Assembly (NCBI RefSeq): GCF_020731145.1
Contig: NZ_JAJFZN010000001.1
Span: 930,001 to 994,000 of the forward strand
Length of the DNA stretch: 64,000 nt
Direction: 5' to 3'
Source: Sneathiella sp. HT1-7
Lineage (GTDB): Bacteria > Pseudomonadota > Alphaproteobacteria > Sneathiellales > Sneathiellaceae
Position numbers and translations under genes: made by a program. Below the pieces are notes generated by a model that saw only the letters and a list, made by a program, of their open reading frames with translations, had not been told where the DNA came from and ran no database searches. Below, one piece after another: positions 37,800 to 46,526 of the stretch. Each line of letters starts with the position of its first letter. The first letter of the stretch is position 1.

Positions 37800-38666
37800 A
37801 TGGACAAAAGGTTATTCTGCTTTGGCTTCGGCTTTACGGCCCGCCAGATCGCGACAGACTTTCCAAATTGGCGGGTGATGGGAACGGGCCGGTCCCCCGC
37901 TGATGACGCGACGCAGAGGGGCATTCCCCTCTACCCCTTCCGCCGGGATCAGCGGATAGAGAATTTCAATGATATTGCGGCAGATGTGACTCATATCCTC
38001 CTTTCCATCCCGCCCGACGAGATGGGAGACCCGGTCTATGATGTGATGGCGTCGGAACTCCTACGCCTTAAGAATTTGCAGTGGGTTGGATATTTGTCGA
38101 CGACTGGAGTGTATGGCAACTTCAATGGTGGCTGGGTCGATGAAGAAAGTCCCTATAATCCTTCCGGGGAGAGAGGGGGGAGGCGAATGCGGGCGGAGCA
38201 GGCTTGGCTCAGCCTATATGAGGCAAACGACTTGCCGGTTCATATTTTCCGCCTGCCTGGAATTTATGGCCCGGGGAGAAACCAGCTGGTGTCGTTGAAA
38301 AAAGGGAAGGCCCGGAGAATCGCCAAGCCGGGTCAGATATTCTCACGTATCCATGTGGCTGATCTGGCGGCGATTCTTATGACCTCAATGGAAAAGCCAA
38401 ATCCCGGCGCAATCTACAATATTGCCGATGATGAACCGGCACCGCCGCAGGATGTTGTTGCCTATGCAGCTGAACTTTTGGGGATCGCTCCCCCACCTTT
38501 GATTGACTTCGAGGATGCTGACCTTAGCCCTATGGCGCGTAGTTTCTATTTGGACAGTAAGCAGGTCAGTAACGCAAAAATTAAATCAGAGCTTGGGATT
38601 TCGCTCAAATTTCCTACCTATAGGGAGGGTTTGGCGGCTTTGCTTGATGGTGAAATCGGTATATAA
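37800..38666 (+). CDS. NAD(P)-dependent epimerase/reductase-like protein (YeeZ type)
   Basis: Rossmann-fold extended SDR-like protein of 288 residues. ATG 37800 is fixed by AGGAG at 37791-37795. The cofactor loop is FGFGFTARQIA near residue 8, the active-site segment is YLSTTGVYGNFNGGWVDE with the S-T-x-x-Y arrangement, and FRLPGIYGPGRN follows. This matches the YeeZ/atypical SDR group often annotated NAD-dependent epimerase. Substrate unknown. Confidence 0.85.
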   Translation: MDKRLFCFGFGFTARQIATDFPNWRVMGTGRSPADDATQRGIPLYPFRRDQRIENFNDIAADVTHILLSIPPDEMGDPVYDVMASELLRLKNLQWVGYLSTTGVYGNFNGGWVDEESPYNPSGERGGRRMRAEQAWLSLYEANDLPVHIFRLPGIYGPGRNQLVSLKKGKARRIAKPGQIFSRIHVADLAAILMTSMEKPNPGAIYNIADDEPAPPQDVVAYAAELLGIAPPPLIDFEDADLSPMARSFYLDSKQVSNAKIKSELGISLKFPTYREGLAALLDGEIGI

Positions 38667-38708
38667 CCATTCTCTAGACTGTTTTTTGACAGCCGTATGG
38701 ATCGGTAA

Positions 38709-39293
38709 ATGGCACGAACGAAATGCTTTAATCGCGACGAGGCGCTGGAAAAGGCCATGCAGGCTTTCTGGGCCAAGGGCTATGAAGCGACCTCCGTTCA
38801 GGACTTGGTTGACTGTATGGGCATCAACCGGGGCAGCCTTTATGATACTTTCGGTGATAAGCATCAGTTGTTTCTGGAGGCGCTGGATCAGTATGGCACA
38901 GGCGCGCTCTTAAGGACGGACGTCCTGCGTCAGGATGGCGATGCCCGCGAAATTCTGTCCAGGTTCATGTATGTCTTTATGCAAAAGCAAGTTATGGACC
39001 CGAAGCGCCGGGGCTGTTTCATGACCAACGCAGCGGTTGAGCTTTGCTCCCGCGATGATGAGTGCGCTGAACGTGTGCGTGTCTTTTTTGAGGACATGGA
39101 AGACGCCTTAAAAGAGCTGATCAGCCGCGGCCAGCGCGACGGAACTTTCAAGACAAAGCGCGACGCGGCCAGCCTTGCCGCCTTTTTTGTAGGTGTGATG
39201 CAGGGAATGCGGGTTGTTGGTAAAGTAAACCCGAACGAGAAAGTTCTCGGTCCCATGGTAGATGTTGCGCTGACGGTTCTGGATGGCGAATGA
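38709..39293 (+). CDS. TetR/AcrR family transcriptional regulator
   Basis: One-component DNA-binding regulator of 194 residues. The N-terminal helix-turn-helix is at about residues 10-55 (ALEKAMQAFWAKGYEATSVQDLVDCMGINRGSLYDTFGDKHQLF), typical of the subfamily with the YDTFGDK motif. The C-terminal ligand domain resembles TetR_C_16/AcrR-like GRGCFMTNAAVEL proteins that respond to electrophiles or aldehydes. It overlaps a small membrane gene as ATGA, so that protein is its likely operon partner. Confidence 0.92.
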   Translation: MARTKCFNRDEALEKAMQAFWAKGYEATSVQDLVDCMGINRGSLYDTFGDKHQLFLEALDQYGTGALLRTDVLRQDGDAREILSRFMYVFMQKQVMDPKRRGCFMTNAAVELCSRDDECAERVRVFFEDMEDALKELISRGQRDGTFKTKRDAASLAAFFVGVMQGMRVVGKVNPNEKVLGPMVDVALTVLDGE

Positions 39294-39604
39294 CTGAATT
39301 CGGCATTAACCTGTGGGGCGCGACATTCCAGGCGATCTCGTTCCTCTGCCTCATGGCAATTCCTTGGACGGATGGTAAAATCCGGCTGATTGTGGCGTTG
39401 GTTGCGGCGGCAGGACTTCTCTCGATACTTGCTTTCCAGTTTTATATCGGTGTTGTAAAGCGTGATTATGGCTTGGGCATGGACCTGATGCTGGTCACCA
39501 TTCTCAATGCCCTCCTGTATTTTGCAATCAGCTGGGGGCTGGAGCGTGTGTTCCGCCTTTATCTTCTCAAACGAAAGAAAGACCGGCAACCGCCCGTATC
39601 ATGA
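39290..39604 (+). CDS. Small hypothetical membrane protein
   Basis: Unrecognised integral membrane protein of 104 residues with three hydrophobic helices (about 8-25, 31-52, 66-90) and a basic tail KRKKDRQPPVS. Its ATG overlaps the TetR stop by four bases, so the two are co-translated. Ends six bases inside the convergent tlpA gene. No family recognised; the TetR partner suggests it is controlled by or linked to the same signal. Confidence 0.72.
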   Translation: MTEFGINLWGATFQAISFLCLMAIPWTDGKIRLIVALVAAAGLLSILAFQFYIGVVKRDYGLGMDLMLVTILNALLYFAISWGLERVFRLYLLKRKKDRQPPVS

Positions 39605-40168
39605 TCTGTTCATAATATGGGCTATTAGGGCCTTGGCTTCCGGGCTGTCCCATTCCGCCGGGCCGATAAGGCGGCCGACTTCTTCCCCTTCGGCATTAAG
39701 CAGTATGCTTGCCGGCAGGCCGAAAACCCCGGCATTGCGGCCGGACTTGACTGTTTTGTCGTTTAGCGCAGCCAGGTTTCTGATCTTGCGCTTTTCAAAA
39801 AAACTCTTCACTTTTTCCATGCCTTGCAGGTCCTGACCGATCGCGAGCACTTCAAAATCCTCACCACCAAGTTCACCCTGCAGCCGATCGAGGCTTGGCA
39901 TTTCCTTCTTGCATGGCCCACACCAAGTCGCCCAAAAATTGACAAGAAGAACCTTTCCCTGATACTCGGAAATCTTTTCTTCTTTTCCCGCTGCATTCAG
40001 GAAGGTGAAATCCTTAAATGGACGCGGCGTCTCGTTCGGGGCGAAATTCTGCATCTCCCCGGTCAGCAAAGCGCTCAGATTTTCCGAGAAAGCTGTTGAT
40101 GTTCCCGCCACAAGCCCTGTAAATGTAAGCAAGAACAGCAGGCCGGTGAATTTCATGGGTTTTGTCAT
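39599..40168 (-). CDS. TlpA/ResA family thiol-disulphide oxidoreductase
   Basis: Exported or membrane-anchored thioredoxin-fold reductase of about 189 residues. The first of the paired ATGs at 40171/40168 lies too close to an AAGAA, so 40168 is preferred. Residues 1-28 form a signal or anchor. The active site is NFWATWCGPCKKEMPSLD (CxxC with W before) and the cis-proline segment is GLPASILLNAEG. Such proteins reduce cytochrome c or other periplasmic disulphides; the target is unknown. Divergent to argH across about 40 bases. Confidence 0.92.
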   Translation of the reverse strand: MTKPMKFTGLLFLLTFTGLVAGTSTAFSENLSALLTGEMQNFAPNETPRPFKDFTFLNAAGKEEKISEYQGKVLLVNFWATWCGPCKKEMPSLDRLQGELGGEDFEVLAIGQDLQGMEKVKSFFEKRKIRNLAALNDKTVKSGRNAGVFGLPASILLNAEGEEVGRLIGPAEWDSPEAKALIAHIMNRS

Positions 40169-40210
40169 CATATTTCTTAAACGTCCAATTGTTACAAAGC
40201 GAGCCCGAAA

Positions 40211-41611
40211 ATGAGCGCAAATGAGCTTTGGGGTGGCAGATTTGCCAAAGGCCCCGCCGAAATTATGGAACGGATCAATGCCTCCATTGACTTTGACCGT
40301 CGGCTCTATGCCCAAGATATAATGGGTTCGATGGCGCATTCCAGTATGTTAATGGCCTGCAATATCATTTCCGAGGAAGATGGTAAAAAAATTCAGGACG
40401 GATTGCAGACAATTCTTCGTGAGATCGAGGCGGGGAATTTCAAGACCGACCCGGCGCTGGAAGATATCCACATGCATGTGGAGGCGCGTCTGCGCGAGCT
40501 GATTGGTGATGCAGCGGGACGGCTTCATACGGGGCGGTCGCGCAATGATCAGGTGGCGACGGATTTCCGGCTCTGGGTGCGTGATACCATGGATCATCTG
40601 GACCGAGAGCTGGTGGATCTAGTGGACGCCCTTCTTGAGCAGGCCGAGGCCGAAGCCGATACCGTCATGCCGGGCTTCACCCATTTGCAGGCGGCACAGC
40701 CGGTCACTTTCGGTCATCATATGCTCGCCTATGTGGAGATGTTCGCGCGTGATCGCAGTCGGCTTAAAGATGCACGGGTGCGCCTGAATGAGAGCCCGCT
40801 TGGCTCGGCGGCGCTGGCCGGGACATCTTTTCCCATCGACCGGGAGATGACGGCCAAGGCACTTGGCTTTGATCGACCAACTGCCAATTCGCTGGACGGC
40901 GTGTCGGACCGGGATTTCGCGCTGGAGTTTCTGAGTTTTGCCTCTATCTGCTCGATGCATTTGTCGCGGTTGGCTGAGGAAATCGTTATTTGGTCGAGTG
41001 CGCAGTTCCGCTTTGTTGAATGTTCTGACAGCTTCTCGACCGGCTCCTCCATCATGCCGCAGAAGAAGAACCCGGACGCGGCGGAGCTGATCCGCGGTAA
41101 AGCCGGGCGGAGCGCCGGCGCTTTTACTTCTCTTCTGATGATGATGAAGGGTCTGCCTATGACCTATGGCAAGGACATGCAGGAAGATAAGGAGCCGGTT
41201 TTCGATGCCGCCGACAATCTTCAGCTCTGCCTCGCCGCCATGAGCGGGATGATCCGTGATATCAAGGTCAATGGCGATGTGATGACCGCGGCGTCTGGAG
41301 CGGGCTTTACCACGGCCACCGATCTAGCCGACTGGCTGGTGCAGAAACTGGATATGCCCTTCCGTCAGGCGCATCATGTGACAGGTGCCCTTGTAAAGCT
41401 CGCCGAAGAGAACACATGTGGGCTTGAAGATTTGTCCCTTTCGCAGATGCAGTCGGTGGAGAGCGGCATTACGGACGATATTTATAAGGTACTCGGTGTT
41501 CAGAATTCAGTTGCCAGCCGCGTAAGCTATGGCGGCACTGCACCATCCCGTGTACGGGAACAAATCACGCGCTGGCGTGAAAAACAGGGCCAGGAAGGGA
41601 GCAAGAAATGA
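40211..41611 (+). CDS. argH: Argininosuccinate lyase
   Basis: Last enzyme of arginine synthesis, splitting argininosuccinate to arginine and fumarate. 466 residues. N-terminus [26 protein letters not shown] is typical; [17 protein letters not shown] and the superfamily signature [11 protein letters not shown] (about 279-289, containing the catalytic serine loop) are complete. Starts about 40 bases from the divergent tlpA gene. Its stop overlaps the lptM start. Confidence 0.98.
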   Translation: MSANELWGGRFAKGPAEIMERINASIDFDRRLYAQDIMGSMAHSSMLMACNIISEEDGKKIQDGLQTILREIEAGNFKTDPALEDIHMHVEARLRELIGDAAGRLHTGRSRNDQVATDFRLWVRDTMDHLDRELVDLVDALLEQAEAEADTVMPGFTHLQAAQPVTFGHHMLAYVEMFARDRSRLKDARVRLNESPLGSAALAGTSFPIDREMTAKALGFDRPTANSLDGVSDRDFALEFLSFASICSMHLSRLAEEIVIWSSAQFRFVECSDSFSTGSSIMPQKKNPDAAELIRGKAGRSAGAFTSLLMMMKGLPMTYGKDMQEDKEPVFDAADNLQLCLAAMSGMIRDIKVNGDVMTAASGAGFTTATDLADWLVQKLDMPFRQAHHVTGALVKLAEENTCGLEDLSLSQMQSVESGITDDIYKVLGVQNSVASRVSYGGTAPSRVREQITRWREKQGQEGSKK

Positions 41612-41733
41612 AACGTTCATTTATGATGATGCTTGTCGTCTTGCTGACCACCTTGTCGATTTCAGCCTGTGGTGTGAAAAGCGCCCCCAAGTACTCACCG
41701 GATACGCAAAAATCCGAACAGAAGAAAAGCTAA
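41608..41733 (+). CDS. lptM: LptM-like small lipoprotein
   Basis: Very short lipoprotein of 41 residues: positively charged start, hydrophobic core, lipobox ISAC with cysteine at residue 21, then GVKSAP and a polar tail. The ACGxK(G/S)xP motif and position between argH and lysA are those of LptM (YifL), which helps LptD mature in Escherichia coli. GGAAGGGAGC lies just upstream and its ATG overlaps the argH stop as ATGA. Missed by length-limited ORF callers. Confidence 0.85.
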   Translation: MKRSFMMMLVVLLTTLSISACGVKSAPKYSPDTQKSEQKKS

Positions 41734-41755
41734 GTTCAGAAAAGATTGCCGACAA

Positions 41756-43021
41756 ATGGATCATTTCACCTATAAGAATGGCGAGCTTTATGCCGAAGAT
41801 GTTGCCCTTAGCGCCATCGCTGAGACGGTGGGCACACCGTTTTATTGCTATTCCACAGCAACGCTCGAGAGGCATTACAAAGTATTCTCCGGTGCGTTTG
41901 ATGGGGCGAATGCGCTCGTCTGCTATGCGCTGAAAGCTAATTCCAACCTAGCCGTGATCCGTACCCTTGCGAATCTGGGGTCGGGTGCTGATGTCGTATC
42001 CGAAGGGGAGCTTCGCCGTGCGCTGGAAGCCGGTATTCCGCCCGAGAAAATTGTGTTTTCCGGTGTCGGCAAGAAGCCGGAAGAGATGCGTTATGCGCTT
42101 GAGGTGGGTATTCATCAGTTCAATGTGGAATCAGAGCCTGAAGTTCGTATCCTGAGTGAGGTAGCGAGCAGCATGGGCGTTAAGGCGCCCATCACCTTCC
42201 GCGTCAATCCGGATGTGGATGCAAAAACCCATGCCAAAATCTCCACTGGCAAGGCCGAGAACAAGTTCGGAGTGCCATGGCAGGATGTCTCTCGTATTTA
42301 TGCCGAAGCGGCAGCGTTGCCCGGGATCGATATCAAGGGAGTGGATGTCCATATCGGATCGCAACTCACCGATCTTGAACCCTACAAGAATGCGTTCAAT
42401 CGCGTACGGGAACTTGTGCAGCAGCTCAGAGCCGAAGGGCATGACATCTCCCGCGTCGATCTTGGCGGCGGGCTTGGCATCCCCTATGACAGTACTATTC
42501 CGCCGGCCCCGACGGCCTATGCCGCTGTTGCACTGGAGGCAATTGGTAATCTTGGCTGCCAGATAATCTTTGAGCCGGGCCGCCTTATTGTCGGGAATGC
42601 TGGTGTGCTGGTATCCGAGGTGATTTACATGAAGCAGGCGACGAAGCGCAAATTTGTCATTCTGGACGCCGCAATGAATGACCTTATCCGGCCGGCAATG
42701 TATGACGGCTTTCACCAGATCGACCCGATCCGGGAGGATCAGAAGCTTGGGGAATACTCCCTTGCCGATGTGGTGGGTCCGGTCTGTGAAACGGGTGATA
42801 CATTCGCGCGGGAACGCGATATGCCGGATCTCGCGCGCGGTGATCTTGTTGCCTTTCGAAGTGCCGGGGCCTATGGCGCGGTCATGGCCTCTACCTATAA
42901 TACGCGGCCTCTTGTGCCCGAAGTTCTGGTGAAAGGCGATCAATATGCGGTGATCAGAGCGCGGCCAAGCTTGGATGACTTGCTGAAACTTGATATACTA
43001 CCGACATGGCTCGAGGGGTGA
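41756..43021 (+). CDS. lysA: Diaminopimelate decarboxylase
   Basis: PLP enzyme converting meso-diaminopimelate to lysine. 421 residues. The PLP lysine is K60 in CYALKANSN; the glycine loop GGGLGIPY and EPGRLIVGNAG bind phosphate; CETGDTFARERDMP near residue 344 supplies the catalytic cysteine from the partner subunit. Completes the pathway that includes dapB at 21341. Confidence 0.98.
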   Translation: MDHFTYKNGELYAEDVALSAIAETVGTPFYCYSTATLERHYKVFSGAFDGANALVCYALKANSNLAVIRTLANLGSGADVVSEGELRRALEAGIPPEKIVFSGVGKKPEEMRYALEVGIHQFNVESEPEVRILSEVASSMGVKAPITFRVNPDVDAKTHAKISTGKAENKFGVPWQDVSRIYAEAAALPGIDIKGVDVHIGSQLTDLEPYKNAFNRVRELVQQLRAEGHDISRVDLGGGLGIPYDSTIPPAPTAYAAVALEAIGNLGCQIIFEPGRLIVGNAGVLVSEVIYMKQATKRKFVILDAAMNDLIRPAMYDGFHQIDPIREDQKLGEYSLADVVGPVCETGDTFARERDMPDLARGDLVAFRSAGAYGAVMASTYNTRPLVPEVLVKGDQYAVIRARPSLDDLLKLDILPTWLEG

Positions 43022-43032
43022 ATCGAGGATGA

Positions 43033-45492
43033 ATGCAGCGTCGCAGCGACACAAGTGATAGAGGGTATGGATTAGGGTTCGAAATCCGTATCCTGCTTGC
43101 GAAGGTCAACCTTGTTCTTGAAGGAATTTGGCGGCATGGACGGCTGTTTTTTTGTCTCGTTGGGTTATTTCTCGGCCTGTCTCTCCTTGATATATGGTCC
43201 TTTAGCGCAGGGTGGTTGCACCTTCTCGCATTGATTCTTTTCTGTGTTGCGACCCTTTACAGCCTTTATAAGCTCGCGCGAAATCTGGAAGCGCCGACAA
43301 GAAGCCGTGCCCTTCAGTATCTGGAGCGCCGCAATCGGTTGGGCCACAGGCCGCTTCAATCTCTTGGCGCGCATTCCGAGGCGGAAAAATTCAACAATAC
43401 CGAATCCAGTGCCATGTGGCGGGTTTATCAGAAGTCCTTACGCCAGTATTTGCGCGGATTGAAGGTTGGGCCGCCGCGCCTTGATATGGGAATAGAGGAT
43501 ACTTACGGCTTCCGGGCAATTGTGATCCTTCTTTTGGTGGCAGCCTTTGTGATTGCCGGACCAAATTCGACGGACCGACTTGTTGCGGCTGTCACGCCAT
43601 CCATCGGCACGCCGTCGGTCCCGGTTGAGGTGACTGCCTGGATCACTCCGCCCGCCTATACTGGCCAGGCTCCGATATTGCTGACTAACTCGACAAGTGA
43701 AGAGGCAACTGCGCAAACATTTATTGTGCCGGCGCAAAGCAGTTTTATCGCCAATGTATTCGGCGGCGGGCGCGGTACACCGGCCCTGTTGGTCGGGGAA
43801 GAGCGAGAGGAATTCGGCGCCTCGGATGTGCGGAATTTCCAGATCGAGACCCGCTTTGATAAATCGACAAGCCTGAAAATCGAGAAGGATGGTGATGTCA
43901 TTGCCAGTTGGCAGTTGACTGTTATTGCAGATGAGATACCGACGGCGGCGTTCCTCAATAATCCGGAAGTCACCGAAAGAGCCGCTTTCAAGATGCAGTA
44001 TCAGGCACAGGATGATTATGGTGTGGAAAGAATTGGCGGCGAAATCACCCGTGATAGCAGTGACAAAAAGATCGAACTTGTGCTGCCGACACCGGGGCGA
44101 GGCTCGAAGAAAGTAATCAGCAAAAGTTATCATGATCTGACGGCGCATCCCTGGGCCGGACTTCCGGTTAAGCTGACACTATTCGCGGAGGATCAGATCG
44201 GGCAACGCGGATATTCAGATGCCATGTCCTTCACTCTTCCGGAGCGAAACTTCTTCCATCCGGTTGCTAAAGCGCTCATAGAACAACGTAAAAATCTGGT
44301 CAGCGATCCTGAGGGAAACAAGGAGAATGTCGCGCTTGTATTGGAGACCCTCACCCTCCTGCCGGATAGTGTTAATAATGATGTGACCGTCATGTTATCT
44401 CTCTCTACAGCTCAATCAATTCTGGTGATAGGGAAGGACCAGAGCGACATTGACGATGTAGTGGATATGCTCTGGGATACTGCGCTTCGCCTTGAAAACG
44501 GCGATTTGTCGCTTGCCGAAGCGGCTTTGCGGGAAGCGCAGGAAGCCCTGATGGAAGCGTTGAACAACAATGCCAGCGATGCAGAGATTAAGCGCCTTGT
44601 CGAGGAACTGCGTGCCGCCATGGAGAATTTCCTTCAAGCTCTTGCGCAGCAGGCGCAGCCCATGGATGAGCAAGCGGCCGGCGATCCAAATAGCCAGGAT
44701 CGGTTTATCGAGTCGCAGGATTTGCAGAAATTGCTCGATCAGATTGATCAGTTTGCCCGCGGTGGGGCCCGTGATGCCGCGCGGCAATTGCTGAGCGAAC
44801 TTCAGGATATCATGGAAAACCTGAAGACAGCTGAAGCGCGGCAACCGTCCGCCAGTCAGCAGGCAGCGCAACAAATGCTCAATGAGCTTGGCAAATTGAT
44901 GCAGAAGCAGCAAGAGCTGTTGGATGAGACTTTTCGGAAATCCCAAGGTAGTCAATCACAGCAGGAAAACAGAAACAGCCAACAGGGCCAATCTGGCCAA
45001 CGTGGCAATCTGCAGGATTTAGCCGAAGTTCAGGAGGCGCTGCGCCAGATGCTGGGTGACTTGATGGGTCGGCTTGGCGAAGAAGGGGAGATACCGGGGG
45101 CACTTGGTCAGGCGGAACGATCCATGAACGATGCGCGGGATGCTCTGGGCCAAGGGCAGGGACAATCCGCCCTGCAATCCGAGAATAATGCGCTTGAAAG
45201 CCTACGCCAGGGGGCAGAATCGCTGGCGCAACAAATGATGCAGAACGGTCAGGGAGAGGGTACTCAGTCCGCCGGGCCCGGACAACCGGGTCAGGGCCGG
45301 GATCCGCTTGGCCGTTCGATGACGGAAGAGGATGGTCAAGGTCGGGACGCCGGTAATGCGCTGATGCGCGGCGAGGCGAATGGTTTGAGCAAAAGCCGCT
45401 CCATCCGTGATGAGCTACAGCGCCGGCTTTCCGATCCGGCGCGCAGCTATATTGAACGCGATTATCTGCAACGCCTGCTCGATATTTTCTAG
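43033..45492 (+). CDS. TIGR02302/DUF4175 family membrane protein
   Basis: Large alphaproteobacterial protein of 819 residues and unknown role. Three membrane helices lie in the first 185 residues (about 35-55, 60-80, 155-175). A long periplasmic beta-rich region (VPVEVTAWITPPAYTGQAPI onward) continues to about 440. The last 370 residues are helical and very rich in glutamine, asparagine and glutamate, with coiled-coil repeats and a low-complexity GQGQGQSA stretch. The ending SDPARSYIERDYLQRLLDIF is conserved in the family. Short spacing (11 bases) after lysA suggests co-transcription. Confidence 0.93.
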   Translation: MQRRSDTSDRGYGLGFEIRILLAKVNLVLEGIWRHGRLFFCLVGLFLGLSLLDIWSFSAGWLHLLALILFCVATLYSLYKLARNLEAPTRSRALQYLERRNRLGHRPLQSLGAHSEAEKFNNTESSAMWRVYQKSLRQYLRGLKVGPPRLDMGIEDTYGFRAIVILLLVAAFVIAGPNSTDRLVAAVTPSIGTPSVPVEVTAWITPPAYTGQAPILLTNSTSEEATAQTFIVPAQSSFIANVFGGGRGTPALLVGEEREEFGASDVRNFQIETRFDKSTSLKIEKDGDVIASWQLTVIADEIPTAAFLNNPEVTERAAFKMQYQAQDDYGVERIGGEITRDSSDKKIELVLPTPGRGSKKVISKSYHDLTAHPWAGLPVKLTLFAEDQIGQRGYSDAMSFTLPERNFFHPVAKALIEQRKNLVSDPEGNKENVALVLETLTLLPDSVNNDVTVMLSLSTAQSILVIGKDQSDIDDVVDMLWDTALRLENGDLSLAEAALREAQEALMEALNNNASDAEIKRLVEELRAAMENFLQALAQQAQPMDEQAAGDPNSQDRFIESQDLQKLLDQIDQFARGGARDAARQLLSELQDIMENLKTAEARQPSASQQAAQQMLNELGKLMQKQQELLDETFRKSQGSQSQQENRNSQQGQSGQRGNLQDLAEVQEALRQMLGDLMGRLGEEGEIPGALGQAERSMNDARDALGQGQGQSALQSENNALESLRQGAESLAQQMMQNGQGEGTQSAGPGQPGQGRDPLGRSMTEEDGQGRDAGNALMRGEANGLSKSRSIRDELQRRLSDPARSYIERDYLQRLLDIF

Positions 45493-45525
45493 GGCGCCTT
45501 GCAAATTCTGGTATAAATTCTCGCC

Positions 45526-46524
45526 ATGACCCAAGATCATCCGTTTGCGCAATATGTCCGCATTCTCGGCAAAGGTCCGAAGATGTGGCGGGATATGACT
45601 TTTGACGAAGCGAGAGCCGCCATGAATATGGTGCTCTCCGGCGAGGTCGAGCCATTACAGCTTGGCGCGTTCCTGCTATTGCTGCGCCGCAAGGGTGAAA
45701 CGGGCGCAGAACTCGCCGGTATGGTGGCCGCTGCACGCGATCATTTTCTGGAGCGGGATGTTGCGGCAAAAGTGGATTTTGACTGGCCATCTTACGCGGA
45801 TCGTCATCGGCAGCAGCCCTGGTTTATCCTTTCCGCCATCCTTCTTGCTGATCAGGGGTACAAGGTATTGATGCATGGCATCGAAGGCTATACCGATGGT
45901 TATGCGCCGACACGACCGGGCCTCGCCGTATTTGGTGTGCCAGAGGCTGCTTCTCTTTCCGACGCGGCAGCATGTCTTAGTGATAACAACCTCGTGTATA
46001 TTGGGTTGGAGAAATTCTGCCCCTCAGTACAGGCGCTTTTCGAGTTGCGCCCCCTGCTTGGTGTGCGGACGGCGGTGAATACATTCGGGCGGGATATCAA
46101 TCCCTTCAGTGCGCCTTATCAGCTTCAGGGAGTATTCCATCCGCCTTACAAGGCCTTGCATCTTGGAACAGTAGAGACGCTTGACCAACCCAACAGCTTG
46201 ATATTCAAGGGCGGCGGCGGCGAAGTACAGCGCAATCCGATGAAGCCTGTTCTCGCCGATGCGCTGGTGGGCGGCGAGGCGACGGTGCAGGAATGGCCGG
46301 CAATGACAGAAGAGAATGTCTATAAATGGCGGGAAGAAGATCTGTCGCCAGAGCGGCTCCTCCATCTCTGGCAAGGGAGTCTTGATTTGCCGGTGCCTAT
46401 CCTTGCGGTCATCGGCACCCTTGCCTTTGCCTTGAAGCTTGCGGAGCCAGCCCTTAAAATCTGCGAGGCTGAGGCACATGCCCGGGAAATTTGGGAAAAC
46501 CGCGATAAGAAACGGTTCGGCTAA
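45526..46524 (+). CDS. TrpD2-like glycosyl transferase family protein
   Basis: Homologue of anthranilate phosphoribosyltransferase of unassigned substrate, 332 residues. N-terminal helical domain LGKGPKMWRDMTFDEARAAMNMVLSGEVEPLQLGAFLLLLRRKGET fits glycosyl_trans_3 N domain. The PRPP site of true TrpD (GTGGD) is missing, and the central part reads MHGIEGYTDGYAPTRPG. YbiB/TrpD2 proteins of this kind bind nucleic acid in some species. It is 33 bases after the DUF4175 gene and may share its transcript. Confidence 0.85.
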   Translation: MTQDHPFAQYVRILGKGPKMWRDMTFDEARAAMNMVLSGEVEPLQLGAFLLLLRRKGETGAELAGMVAAARDHFLERDVAAKVDFDWPSYADRHRQQPWFILSAILLADQGYKVLMHGIEGYTDGYAPTRPGLAVFGVPEAASLSDAAACLSDNNLVYIGLEKFCPSVQALFELRPLLGVRTAVNTFGRDINPFSAPYQLQGVFHPPYKALHLGTVETLDQPNSLIFKGGGGEVQRNPMKPVLADALVGGEATVQEWPAMTEENVYKWREEDLSPERLLHLWQGSLDLPVPILAVIGTLAFALKLAEPALKICEAEAHAREIWENRDKKRFG

Positions 46525-46526
46525 GT

